Source of the DNA: Ceriagrion tenellum
Taxonomy: Eukaryota; Arthropoda; Insecta; Odonata; Coenagrionidae
Assembly: GCA_963169105.1 (NCBI GenBank)
Contig: OY720636.1
Location: 71,288,123 to 71,352,122 of the forward strand
Direction: 5' to 3'
DNA length: 64,000 nucleotides
Shown here in pieces: positions 10,963-23,334 of the stretch. The notes under the pieces are model-generated. The model saw nothing but the letters and a program-made list of their open reading frames with translations, searched no databases and was not told where the DNA came from. Position 1 is the stretch's first letter. Each line of letters opens with the position of its first letter. The position numbers and the translations under genes were made by a program.

Positions 10963-13900
10963 ATGGAAACATTGCCGGGATATACTTACAAACCAAAAAA
11001 TGGTGAGTATTCGAAGCCCAAAAGCGCACTGGTAATATTTCGAGCGCCAAAACTGGATAAATTTTTGTGATGGGATTAGAGAAAGATGAAAAAAGAGCTG
11101 GAAAGTGTGTTCACATAAGGAAATTCAATGGGAATAAAGAGAGGAGTTACCATGTAAAAATTTCTTCCTCAAACGTTTGAAGTTTTTTACGCCAAGATAT
11201 CATTCCTATTTTATCACGGCTAAGAATCCGAGTTGTTCCTATTTTTCATTTTCTCAATAAGTCTAAACATTTCTTTTATTTTTAATTCAATAATCCTTTT
11301 ATTTTTGGCGGTAACTAAGACATAATAGGCTAAGTATAATCTCAGTCAAACCCTGATGAACTAACCATGCTATTTTATTCTTCGACAGATACCGGCGTAG
11401 AAGACTGGAATCCTTTGACCAACGGGGCATTTCTGGTCATAGTACTGGCTGCATCATACTTGATAGCAGTTGTTCATCCACCGAGAATTGTTGAATCCGC
11501 ATTTAAGCGCCTCACTCAACTGTATACAAAGCACCCCACAGCTTTCACATTGCTTTATGTAATCGTGAACACTATTCAAATCCTCACATGCATTTGGATA
11601 GTTGCACAGGTAAGGTGATCAAGAGTCTTAGGACAAGTTAAGAGTAAATTCAAGCCCAAAAGAATTATATGAAAATGGCTTGCCTTTAATTGTTAGGACA
11701 GCACATAGTGAATACGGTGTCACCCTATTGAATGATTAAGATTCGGTATCGCTCTAAGAACGAGGATCATAGATAAAACGCTAACAAAAATCTCCATTAC
11801 ATCGTTCTGGATAAGTTCCCTGGTGAAAATCTGACGATCGCCGGAGCGTAGAAGTAGCGTCAGCGGAGAGTTCCATACTCTCCGAGGAGCTTCCTTTACT
11901 CCCCGATTACTCTCCGAGGTTTCTGAACCCCACCTTTGTTTCCCGAACTCGTCCGTAAGAGTGAACGGAGAGTGCCTCAACGTTTCTTTGACGCTTCGTT
12001 CTCCGTCCCCCCGTGAACACTCCTCAAACGCTTGTGGGGAAGTAAACGAAGATTTCTCCCACGGTTTCGCTTACGCTCCGATTTCACTGCTTCTTCGAAA
12101 ACATAATGTAGCTTACTGATTTGAGTATTTGTATGTGTTCATAAAAAGCTTGTGTATGCTTTAACGTCCACAATAACGTGCAATAATATTAGTTGATGCC
12201 ATAAATCACTTTCGTGGACTGACTTGACCTTCAATAAAATGCGGTAAAATTATTTCAGAAATATCAGAATTTGAATATTTACTTACGGTACAACAAAAAG
12301 GTTGCTAGTTAGTTCATAGGAATTGTTTGTGCATAGATTAATGCATGGTACTACTAATTTAGGGTAGGATCGTTGTGCATCGTCAGGGTCGAACGCCGTG
12401 ACGTAGTTTTTATTATGTAAACAAATAAATAACAAGCCCTAACTAGTGTGTGAGTGCATTGAGTGTTTCAACATTAGATTAATTAACTACACCACGACGA
12501 GAGAGAACACAATCAGTCGCATATGACTTACGAGAAAATCAAGAATATACACATATCTACTGAATTTAAATAGCTTACACTTAGTGCTATAGTAATACTT
12601 TATTACTATAATATTACTATACTATAATTACTATAATAACTACTATAAAAATTAAATTAATAATTACTATAATAATACTTTTAAAAATTTCCTAGTGTTC
12701 CTTAAATGGCGCAAGTAGAACCGTGATAAGTGGAAAATGAAGGCTGAGCAATCTGTAAATTCACAGAAATTACTGATAACATTCCGGTTAAAAGAAAGAT
12801 GTTATTAATGAGTACCTTCACTCAGACCAAAAAGATTGCTATTTCCTGATTTGGGAACCCTAATTGGGGCTATACTTCTACAATGCTTTCCTTAATTTAT
12901 GTCTTGCAAACCGTGTAAATTCTTCCAAGAAAAGACTGCCTACTCAAGCTGAATTCAGTAATTCATCTGAGTATGAAAAGTATGCTGAATATCATAATGT
13001 AGGCTAGGAATTTAATATTTAGCATATACTTAGTATTTATTTTTCACCTCCATAAATAGATTTAATTATCTGAAAAATGTCTTCCTGACCTACCCAGGTC
13101 AAAATATGCCTCAATCCAATAGTTAAACACAATGGCATAACATCATCAACACTAGACTTGCACATGATTTAATTTTTAGCTAATGCTTAGTTAATAATTA
13201 TTTCAGTAGACATTACTATAAATTTAAAATCACTTATCAATGATTTCATACTTCAGGGTAGTAATGAACACATTACCCAAGTGATTCATAATTACCAACT
13301 CTCAGTGCATAATATACTGTGAATCAATGATAGGGAGTATTTTAAATGCTGCACTTTAATGATTATAATTACTGACCAACCAATGGTCCTTTTCCATGAG
13401 GGAATACAAAGCAGTGAAGACAAAAACACTCATCATTGGCAAACCAAGATAATCATGTATAATGATCGTAGTTATATGAATACCTATATAAACATGGATC
13501 AACTTTGCTGCGTGTGAATCCATTTTCAGTAAGGAGTCTGTTTAATCTATCATTACAAGCCCTAGCAGCTTGCTTTAGACCATAAATTGATTTTAAATCT
13601 TTAAAATGTTTTAAAATCAATATTCTACTTCATATAAACAAACTGTCGCAAACCAACACGTAAGTAACAATTCCAACAGAGTGCTTTCTAAACCTTTTGG
13701 TTGCTAAGTGTGGAAGTATTACTAGTACTTTTCATCATATTCAATGGCAAAAATGTACAGAAATTAGTTTGAAGATGGCGAAACGGACGACGTGAGTGTG
13801 AGAAATATAAAAGCCAGAGATGGTGGACATTTTAAACCCGTCTCTTTGATGGACTTCAGCAAACGGGAACTTTATTCCGTGAAGACGTCGAAATTCGACA

Positions 13901-16900
13901 AGGAAGGGAAAGAGCAGAGGTATTATACGTGGATTGGTCGATTTGCAGGTAAGGTTCATCGAAGTTCATTTTTGTTCTTGCCCTGCACATTAGTGTATGG
14001 TTAATGAAAACATAGTAATTTGTAATGGTGTGCGTGTTGATACTTCTGATAGAAACCCACACAAAGTATCTTAAAATCGTTCATAGTGTTGTGCATATAG
14101 GGTGTGAAGCCCCCTACCATACACCCGAGAGGTGGCTAGTAGGATTTCATATCCGCAGTAATCACCTGCTGCAAAATAAAAAGAATTCCCTCAAAGAAGT
14201 GTGCATGTCATAATATGCGGTATGAATTGCTTTATGAAGACGTATTGTAAATATATTCTTTAAGCGAAATAAAGTACGGCAGCCAGTCATGGCAATTTTC
14301 ACTAATAACTCATCGCCCTTATTTCAGTTTGAATGAACTTAACCGCGATAAAAGATTTTGGTGGCCAGCACACAGGTCTGTGAGCGTCGAGGAAGAGCCC
14401 ACCAACACCTTAGGATGAGGCAAATATGATAGGCAATACATTAGCCTTGGCCCAAAGAGAAAACTCGGTGAGTATCGACTCAATTTGCCGTGTTATTGTG
14501 CATTACCTAAGATTCCTCATGTTTACTTTGTTGGATAATATGTGTATTTATTTATAGACGAAGAAAGCCGAGAAGAAGAGAAAGGCCACAGATGATTTTC
14601 AAAATATTTTAACAAACACACATTTAGTGTGTGGCCTGCTGCTGACACGGAGGTCACTGTGCGCCAACTCCAAGAAAAGGTGAAGGCCCTTGAAGCCGAA
14701 CTGGAGATTATGATTTAAATCACTTGATTAAAAAAATAAAAATCAGTTAATTAAAATTCATTGATTGAAATTTATTGATTGATTGATGATTTAATAAACT
14801 TGTTCAATATTTGTATACCTATCCATTATTTTGTTCAGTACTACGGTATAATAAGAGAAACCTAGGTATATATAATCTGGTAGGTTTCTTCAATTTTTTG
14901 TTGGTATTCCGAAGAATTCATAAGAACAGTGGCGTTTCCTTTATCAGCTGGTAAAATTGTAATCGCCCTGTTTTTGCGCAAGGCTCTAAGTGCGGATAGC
15001 TCCTCTCTCAAGATGTTGGGTTTTGGGATGACGGCCTTCTTCAGAATCATGGATACTTCGTCCCTCGCCTCTTCCGCTAAATCTCTTGGGAGTTTCCGAA
15101 CCGCTTGTTCTATTCCACCAATGAATTCTACGTACAGGATGGATTTCGGTGTTGGTGTAAAATTCAAACAGTTGGTGTAAAACAGGGCGATTACAATTTT
15201 ACCAGCTGATAAAGGAAACGCCACTGTTCTTATAATCTGGTAGGTTTTTTATATCTAAAGTTATACGTTGTTAAAGAAAGGCAGCTTTTTATTTGAAGCT
15301 CATTGTATTCCTTACTTATGTAGTTATTTTGAAGATGCTCATGTTGAGACATCAATAGAGAGACTTGCCTAGCAAAGATATGTAATTGTTATTATAGAAT
15401 TCATTAGAGGCATGCATTGAACCATTTTTAATAACATTGCTTCATATCTTCAGCGATAGGGAAATGAAATAGGCCTAAAATTTAACATAACATGTTTCAT
15501 GCAATTATTTAATCTAAAGCGATATCCTTGCTGGGAACAACCGCGAGTTTGTAGGTTTTGTTGACATTGCACTGCATTGGAACCATCTCCGACAGGAATC
15601 GTCATATGGCTCTCACAATCTCTGTTGTCGAGTTCTCTTTAATGCCATCGTCAGGATATTAGGCTTAAATATTGGCATTTGTTTTATTTTCCTTTATTTC
15701 AGTGCTAAATTAAAAAGCTTTATTGCATTAAATTTTTTCTTAGTAAAGACTGACTTAAGTGCAAGTGATGGACAGAACCTTCGTATACGCCCCTTAAACG
15801 TCTCCTCGGTTCCATCTACTCCTCGATTTCTCTTCGTACGCTTCCCCTATACGCTCCGCTCATGTTATTCACTTCCCTTATACGCTGCCAATACTCTCGG
15901 TCTGCTCTCGCGCGGGAGTAATCTTGACGCCCCCCATTTGCAGAACCTATGTGGAATTCTTGATTAATCTTGATAACATTTGTTTAAATTATTTTAACAG
16001 GTTCATCTGAAAATTAGAGGATGGAAACCGATATTCCTCCATGTCTATCGCCACCAAAGAAGACGCTTCGTTTACTCTCCGATGTTCCACTTTACGCTCC
16101 TCAGACTCTTCGTTCACCCTCCCTTGGCACTTGAGCAACTCTTCATTCACTCTCCGATAGGAACTTCGTTGACGCTCCATTTATATACGAGGATTATTTA
16201 CATTTATATATAGACGCACGCTATATTTTCGCCAGGGTTGGGTAGTGCAAAGGGGAAGAAAGAGATCAGGCTTTAAAGGTGGGATAAATAAAGGAGGAGG
16301 CATGCCGAGCTGGGGAAGGAAATCGTGCTCAGCGGTATGGATGCTAACGGTTTTCTAATATTTGTAAAGGTGATATTTTCTATACTTAACTTCGCTAAGT
16401 CAGTAGACTATCTCACATCAAATTCTTTTCAATTGGACTACATGATATTTGTCGAGTGTTTTCAAAATGACATTGAAAGTTAGTTGATATTCAGCGACGC
16501 AAGTCAATTGAAAGCCGGAAATAAATTTAGCTTATATTTTCAAGTTTTTCACTCAGATCATGCGGTAGAAGTAATGGTAACTAAGGCACCGCGCACTAAT
16601 TCCAAAGCTATGGTTTCTCTCAATTATTTCTCCGAATAATTCATTAGAACTATCCGTTTAACCACGACGGTGAAAGTGGTTTCAACAATCAGTAACCTGA
16701 CCTAAGAAAAACCACTTCAAATTCGAAACATGGAAGTAAAATATTTGTCCCCAGGAAGAAATCACTTAATATATACTCAATAGAATTTAAGACATCCCAT
16801 TATAATTATCAGGCAACCATTTAATGACAAAGTTAATCGATTTAGATAAAATATTGATTTCACATTGAGTGGAGTTTCCCTTCTTTGGGGTTAAGAGTTT

Positions 16901-19900
16901 GGCACCGTCATTATAATTCCATTACATGATCATTAATGATGTGAAATTTTTTAACCGGTCAAGTCATTTTTCGTAATGTATACAGCCACTACTAGTAATA
17001 ATAATACTACTACAAGTAATGCATATTTGATGCGCTTAATGCCTCAGTAAAATCATATTCGGCCGACAAACTCTGCGAGAATATGCTATGAATAAAATTA
17101 ATCGAGATTTTATTGTAGAATAAAAATAATTCAATTTTTGTAAACTTCGAGTTATAAAGAAGTGTCCTTGGCGAATTCATGTGAACAGACCAGCGTTATG
17201 ACCTCATAATACAAATCACACGCAAAAAATGTAAGCGGGAGAATGGAGGTATTCGGGTAAAAAAAAATGCACAGCGTTTTTGGAAGACGAAAAACTCGCA
17301 TAGGATGAGATAATACGCAAAAATAACTCACAAAATGAGATTGCCAATCAATGCCATTTTCACCGTAACTGATGAGTTAATACGATTGCTACCATCAAAA
17401 TTTATTCAACGGAAAGGACCCTGCCGCTGACTCTTAGAGTTGTCTAAATATGCCAATAAACAGTAATCCAATAATTTGTACCTACTTTGCTTACAGGGGT
17501 TTAATAAAGCTCTCAAAGACAAATAATATCCGCACTAGAAAAATCATGTAGGATTTCTCTTTTGTTTTTTATATACTCCACCTGAATTCGTTGCTACTTT
17601 GGCGAAGGAATCGAAATTTCACAAAACATGAGAGCCAAGAGAAAATCTTTGAATAAAAATTATTTAAATTATAAATTAACTCGGTTTACATAATTTAAAT
17701 ATATCAACTTCAATGTATCTTTAAACGAGTTGAAAACTTCAGAGTCAGTGATATCACTAGGCATGGTGTAATTTATAATTAAAACAAACTCTCGATTAAT
17801 AGCATGACATTGCGGTTGATTCGTTTCTCTATTTTGTTAATTTTATGACTATTGTACTAGTGTGGCAGAGAAATTTTTCTTTAAATAATAATTAGTGTAC
17901 CAAGTTGTGTACTCAAAATATCGATGGCATAAAGGAAGATTCATGATTAATAATTTTAATTACATCGATTGTAAACGTCTCATTCAAGGAGGATCCAGCT
18001 GACTTTGGTGGATAATGAGGCTACGGAGACACATCTTCGAAGAAAACATTTTGAGATGCGAACATGAGAATTACTTTCGGAGAGAAAATATTGAAATTTC
18101 CCACATTTTGGTGTTCGACAAAATAGAGTACTTCCTGAAGAAGGCCTGAGGATATTTCATTTGTGTTATGTTTCTATTACTAAATAGAGAGTTTTGCTCC
18201 TAAATAATTCGACTGCAGTTGATTCACTATCTAAAAACACCATATGTTACAAATGCTGAAGATTTTCTTTGTCGTAGTAAATTATTCCTTATTTCAGATA
18301 ATCAAGCATGATGGCATTAACAAGTCAATGTTTCACTGCCAAAGGGATGAGATTTTGGCATCCACTGAACCTCATCATGTAAGTTTATAGATATAAAACT
18401 GTGCACAGCAGCATATCTATTTAATTTTATTAACAAATTACTTTTAAATAATAGATATGTAACCTAGTTAATTTTATGTAAGTATTTCACCCCCATCACC
18501 TACAATGACAGATTCATTAGTGGTGCGTGCTTATAGGATATATTTTTTTTCGCGTTATTAAGAACTCTATATTTATATTTCGGCTCACATTATACTCTAG
18601 CTAAATAATGCATATTTCTTTCTTCTTAGATGTTGAGTGTGTGTTGGGTGTATCATCTTCTGAACATCCTCGCCATATTAGATACAGTAAGTGTAATTAC
18701 GTGCGTAAAACTACTGCCTTCAGTAGATTCTGCGAACGATAAAAGTGTAATACAAGGTCATTAGGTTATGACATATCATTTGAGGAACCTATGTGGAGTT
18801 CTTGGTTAATGTTGATAACATTTGTTTAAATTATTTTTTTTTAATTTTAACAGGTTCATCTGAAAATAAGAGGAAGGAAACCGATATTCCTCCATGTCTA
18901 TCACCACACCGTAGCCATCCTATGGTCATGGCTGGTGTTTAAGATCTATCCAGGTAAAAGAAAAAGGGTATAAGACATAAAAAATACAATCAACTGAAAG
19001 GGACAATATAGATTATATTAAGACGAGAAAATGCATTTAACTCTGGAAACCAACACAATATATCATTCAAAGTAAATTATTATTGCGGGAAAGTTGACAC
19101 TGAACAGGGTGTCAAATGCTAACGTTTATGTTTGAATATGACGGCAGCCCGCAAAACAAAAAAAATAAAAAAACATTTAAGGATCACTACAATATTATGT
19201 TGTTTGTATATAATATTCCGAAATGTAAGAGAATAAAACATTAAATTTATGGCAATCTGTAGAGGTTTATGAAAATTTAGTTGACCATGCCACCACTAAT
19301 GAAGTTTTAAATGCCGATGTAAATAGAGACACTGGCCAGGTCCTAAATTGGGAATGATCTCAAGATAGAATCATTCAATACGTTTCAGTTAGATTTTCAC
19401 TTTCATGAATATTAGGAAGTCATTCGATCAAGTCAATTTATATCTAAATAGCACCTTACGAGCAACCTCATGAACGTGTGTCATGGATTGTTAGGTCCTC
19501 AGCTAAGGAAAGGATAAGGAAGACATGTAGGGATCGGGAATGAAACGAAACGTAATGGGAAGCATTTTGTTTTGGCTATGTTCATGTGTAGCACGTGAGG
19601 AGAAAATTATTCTCGCTAGAGCCTACCAATCCATTCGAAGGATGAATGTCTAGGAATGGCAGCTCGCCGAAGTCTATCGTTTTAGAACCACTATACAATT
19701 CGGTGCATGTACTCTGCGAGAACATTTCCATCGAAAAACTCGCAAGGGAAAATAGTATCCACATTTAAGGAACTAGTTAGCGGCTTTGGGAAAGTTTCAC
19801 CGAGACGTACCAAAGTGATGAACACAAGTTCAATGGTGCCTCCTTTTGGACTCTTATAACACTGTAAACATACTAAAGAATTATGATGAAATTCATTTAT

Positions 19901-22552
19901 TTAGGTTAAGACTCATTGATTTAGTTCAGCTTCTTCAACAATGACCTCAACGTATGTGGTAGACGATTGTTCCATAGAGATCACCTCTTGAGGACTTTGT
20001 CGCCACTTTATTGTTTAAAACGAGTATCTCTGGTATTCAGCCAGGTTAGAGGCTCCATAACACCTACCTTTCGAAGAACGACTCGCTCTTCATCTTCACG
20101 GGTTCTAAATGAATAATAAAAGATAAAGAAAAAGTTGTTCTTCGACTCGTTGGAAGATATGGAGCCTCTAACCCGGTTGAACACTTGAGAGAACGTTCAT
20201 CACCAAATGTGTCAGGAAAACCTAAGATCTTTCATAACTTGATTGGTTCCTATATTTGGTCCACAACAAGGTTTTCATTTCAATTTCAGGGGCTAATTTT
20301 CCTATTCGATGCATACACAAAAACATAGGCTTTTAGAGATGGAATTAGAAGTATTTTGCGGTAAATAAATGCAAGTTCCTGGCTTGAGACAGAGCTGTCG
20401 ATCATTGCACTCATGTGTCCGTATCATTTAAGATACCATATCTCCGTCAAGAAAGAAGACAGAACAATAACTTTACCAAATACAGAAATTTAATTATACT
20501 TTTTAATTATTTCGTTATTAAAAGTTGTTAGTATCTCTCCAAATAAAAATGTACTTCAAAAAAGTATATTTTTTAAGAATAAAATGTTGACAATTTCGGT
20601 GGCCAAAGCAAATACCATAATTTTGAGCAGGATAAGAAAGATAAAAAATGTATTGAAATGTAACTTAGAAAAGTTTTTCTCCGCTAGTATTAGTGGAAGC
20701 TGCTGCTTTTTTGTCATCTTCATTGCAACGCCAAAATGCTTCTCACAAAATGTTTACACAGCCAAACTGCGTAAAATCAACCCCTTTCCTCCTCCAGAAG
20801 TTACGCAACTTCTCCGGAAGTACCCTGTAAAGTTAATAACAAATAATTATCAAGTTTTTTATTGTCTGCACTAGTGAGTCAGTTTTCTTCCATTTGGTTC
20901 CACACTCCAATGTGATGATGAGTGGATTTCTGTTCTGGCCGTCCGCATTTAAAAAATAACGGTAATACTATTTTTTTCAGGAGGTCATAACATGGTCTTC
21001 GTCCTTGGAATTGCGGCTACTCATGCTGTCATGTACTCATACTACCTGGCAACTCTTGTTGGAGTTAACATGTATCGCTCTCTCTTTTGGAAGTTGATCA
21101 CGCTGCTAGAAATTGTGAGTCGGGTGAAAATGAATAATTGATTTCTAAGTTAATTAAAGGTAACAATATGAGTTTTGAGCGTGCAATATTTGCAAGCTTT
21201 AAAATAGTAGAACAACGGCTGTGAACTATGGTAACTACGGCAGAGTATCCAAGGAGAGGATCCCGGCACCGGTGTATTGAAATGAAGCCTCTATTGAAGT
21301 GCATTATCTCCAGTATATACAGGGCTTAATTAAATTAGAGATCATACAGAATCCTCGGTAAGAATGTCGTCGATCGGAGTGTTCAATTTTCATTTACTTC
21401 CCACCACAATCCTCATTGCTCACACTCCCAATTTACCATCATCATTAGTCATTGAGCCAAATTTTTATTTGCCGCGGCAATCCAATACACCACCGTGGAT
21501 TGCAGCGGCAATCCAGTCCAATTCAGCCACCGAACTTTTATAACTTTTTATTTCCATATTAAGTCCTCGTTTGAGGTCCCTCAAAGTTAGCGTGAAGTAT
21601 CCGCGGCTTTCCACGATGATTCTCCCCAATTAGTTCTCCTTATACTATTCTTTCCTAGAGGCCATTTCACATAAAGTAGTCAATGAGCTTGACCACTCTA
21701 ATTTGAAGATTTTCCATTGAATTTCCTTTCTCTTCCAATCTGCTCCGTGTATTTGGTCTTCATAAATCTTTGCTAATGCATAATTTTTGCTTCCAACTTG
21801 CTCCGTTCTGCTACTGTCATCCTCTAAGCCTCACTGCCATGTGAAGAAAATACTCATCACATAAGCTACCAGAAATAAAGCTTCCTTTAAACCCAGTCTC
21901 TCCATCTGTAAGAGGACTCTTCTTCCTGTTGAAAACCTTTCATAATTGCCTTAATCCACTGATTATATTTTTCTTGCTTCTTCCTTCATTAAAGGGGATT
22001 ACTATTCTCGCAAAACCTGTACCTGGCGGGGATCTATTAGTCCGAGCCAGAGTGCCGATGTAATCGCCAGTTTATCCCTTTGCATTTCAATTTTCAGAAT
22101 TTCAGTTAATTGCATTGATTTAGCTTGGGTGCGGAGTTCATCTCCTTTATTTCTTAGCCGTATCTGTCAAACGTTTCCCTCATAATGCCATAAAAATGAC
22201 TGCTTCCGATTTCAATGCCTCTTAAATAAAATATAAATAAAATTGCTAAAATACAACGTATCTCTCATAAACATTAAGTCGCAATAAGGATTTTAAACGA
22301 ACCCCTATTTAAGTTTGTTTGTGGCCTGAATGAAATTATTTTCCTCTCTTTCAGGGATGGATTATGATTGGATTAATGTACATGGGTTTTCTGTATTTTA
22401 ACGGATGCCCCTACCCATGGAGTCTGCAAGTTTTCTCCGTTACGATAAGCTGCATTTTACTCTTGTCATTCCTCGTCGTATTTTCAAATGCCTTACGAAG
22501 AGAGTATCACTCAAAAGGTTTCGACGGGCCAAAGAGGAAAAAGTCACATTGA
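10963..22552 (+). CDS. Very-long-chain fatty-acid elongase (ELOVL/ELO family), seven exons
   Basis: CDS is join(10963..11002, 11389..11609, 18298..18378, 18630..18686, 18854..18953, 20981..21114, 22355..22552), 831 nt, 276 aa. Every intron is GT..AG and all phases agree. ELO proteins are ER membrane enzymes that condense malonyl-CoA with long-chain acyl-CoA in the elongation cycle. The catalytic histidine box HVYHH is at residues 147-151 and HAVMYSYY (HxxMYxYY motif) at 181-188. The DT of KxxExxDT is kept at 132-133, but its K and E are replaced (NILAILDT), and TxxQxxQ reads TLLEIGW at 207-213, so this is a divergent member. Hydrophobic segments fit the multi-pass family topology. The C terminus KKSH is a KKxx ER-retrieval signal. 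Length is typical (family usually 260-330 aa). The start ATG at 10963 was chosen because its 13-codon exon joins in phase to exon 2. Confidence 0.88.
11833..12085. repeat. CTCCG-rich degenerate repeat, block 1
   Basis: A GC-rich patch inside elongase intron 2 built from variants of a 15-17 base phrase of the type CTTCGTTTACTCTCCGA, some in the opposite orientation (CGGAGAGT). The same phrases recur in blocks at 15783 and 16057 in the same intron. The order is too degenerate to give a strict period. Confidence 0.5.
12588..12682. repeat. AT-rich simple repeat (ACTATAAT type)
   Basis: The phrases ATTACTATAAT and ACTATAATAA recur irregularly through elongase intron 2 here. It is an impure microsatellite. 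Confidence 0.7.
13775..14798 (+). pseudogene. Small three-exon gene remnant nested in elongase intron 2
   Basis: Proposed exons are 13775..13791, 14328..14467 and 14558..14718, with donors GTGAGT and GTGAGT, acceptors TTTCAG and TTTATAG, and AATAAA at 14793-14798. Splice phases agree and give 105 codons, but with two in-frame TGA codons, one in exon 2 and one in exon 3. The C terminus (VRQLQEKVKALEAELE) looks like a coiled coil. A competing reading keeps the first frame open through 13792-13948 to a GTAAGG donor (protein-like, contains RYYTWIGRF), but that version meets a stop at once in exon 2. The TGA after TTAGGA could derive from CGA. I do not recognise the family. It is read as a decayed gene or the remnant of an element. 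Confidence 0.4.
14862..15247 (-). mobile_element. Penelope-like retroelement fragment with fold-back
   Basis: The - strand frame 15224-14862 carries a sequence typical of the region just before the reverse transcriptase fingers of Penelope-like elements: a helix-rich stretch, then ITILPADKGNATVLMNSSEY (the ADKG...VvmD..Y signature) and KIEETYQ. It ends soon after, so the RT catalytic core is missing. A 50-base part of the same coding sequence (ADKGNATVL region) is repeated in inverted orientation: 14921-14970 and 15183-15232 are perfect reverse complements. A 17-base direct repeat, TATAATCTGGTAGGTTT, flanks the structure at 14871-14887 and 15231-15247. Penelope-like elements are known for rearranged, inverted terminal copies, which fits. 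Confidence 0.6.
15783..15935. repeat. CTCCG-rich degenerate repeat, block 2
   Basis: Same type of repeat as at 11833, with phrases such as TACTCCTCGATTTC and TACGCTCCGC. It ends where the truncated elongase exon copy begins at 15943. Confidence 0.45.
15943..16055 (+). pseudogene. Truncated copy of elongase exon 5 with its upstream intron end
   Basis: This stretch matches 18785-18907 closely. It contains the last 58 or so bases of the preceding intron, the acceptor TTTTAACAG at 15992-16000, and the first 18 codons of exon 5 (VHLKIRGWKPIFLHVY then RH). The match stops inside the catalytic histidine box, where HVYHH reads HVYRH. The copy lacks a T-rich insertion present in the functional acceptor and has no downstream donor. 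It is not a usable exon. It lies between two blocks of the CTCCG-rich repeat. Confidence 0.85.
16057..16182. repeat. CTCCG-rich degenerate repeat, block 3
   Basis: Clear copies of the phrase: CTTCGTTTACTCTCCGA, CTTCGTTCACCCTCC, CTTCATTCACTCTCCGA and CTTCGTTGACGCTCC, about 30 bases apart. Read on the - strand the copies would code repeated RRVNEE, but nothing else supports translation. Confidence 0.6.
20036..20182. mobile_element. Fold-back element, about 147 bp
   Basis: Imperfect inverted arms of about 45 bases (20036-20079 and 20137-20182) share a perfect 14-base core, GTTAGAGGCTCCAT, and GAAGAAC at the inner edge. The loop is about 57 bases and AT-rich. It looks like a small fold-back or MITE copy within elongase intron 5 (between coding exons 5 and 6). 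Confidence 0.55.
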
Positions 22553-22942
22553 TCCATTTTGTAAAGACAAATGGTTGGCGAGTGATCCAGAACGACAAAT
22601 GATTTTAACGTCATCACATTGGTAGCTGCCTTCTGTTGCTGATGGAGATTTCCGCTCAAGTTTCCGAAATTTACGAAATTGTAATATAAAAATTCACAAG
22701 GAACTCTCTCCGAGGCCATGTAAAAAAATCTATTCATACTTTTAAACTTATTTTTGAACTTGTATATCAACACTCAGAAACTAAAATGACAATCTGAATT
22801 GGTTGCATGGTGCAAAACGAGCCAAATTTTAATTTAATTTAAGATGAAACCTAGATGAAGCATTGATAAAAATGCAAAACATTAGTCGTTGAGAAGGTAT
22901 TTAAATAATTCTTCTTTTACGTAAACTCCGGAAAGAAAAAAT

Positions 22943-23334
22943 AATAAATTAAAATGCATAACTCTCTGCTTGAATTTTTTGTTTTATTGTTCATACGACC
23001 GGACATGACCTCTCAATTTTTTCCACCAATTGTTTGCTATCCGAAAAATCAGCTACCCTAACTCTCCCTATCCCCAATCCATGTATATATTTCATGCCCC
23101 AATCGTTCCGGACAGTCGACGCTCTACAGTAACTACGACAATGGGAGTGACCGGCCTCTCTACTCTTGTAGGTTTTATTCGAGTAATCCGAAAAACGAGT
23201 TGTTACATTTAAACTAAAATTCAGAATTATTAAATAGTTAATGGGGAAAAGTATCTGATATTAGAAGAAAGAGAGAACTATAATAATGTAAGGCTAGCGA
23301 AATAACATTTTGGGATAATACGATTTTCAATAAA
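22943..23334 (+). terminator. Candidate polyadenylation signals of the elongase
   Basis: AATAAA occurs at 22943-22948 and again at 23329-23334, about 390 and 780 bases after the elongase stop codon. Either could end the transcript. Confidence 0.4.

Noticed and set aside
11367..11388. ATG at 11367 as the start of the elongase
   Set aside because: This part spells a 3' splice site (TTTATTCTTCGACAG), and the exon at 10963-11002 joins to 11389 in phase, giving a better N terminus.
15989..16180. Protein with RRVNEE repeats on the - strand
   Set aside because: The frame simply reads the CTCCG-type repeat and runs over the truncated elongase exon on the wrong strand.
21700..22050. Possible retroelement coding fragment on the - strand
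   Set aside because: The sequence has a suggestive texture but every frame has stops and I found no reverse transcriptase or endonuclease motif.
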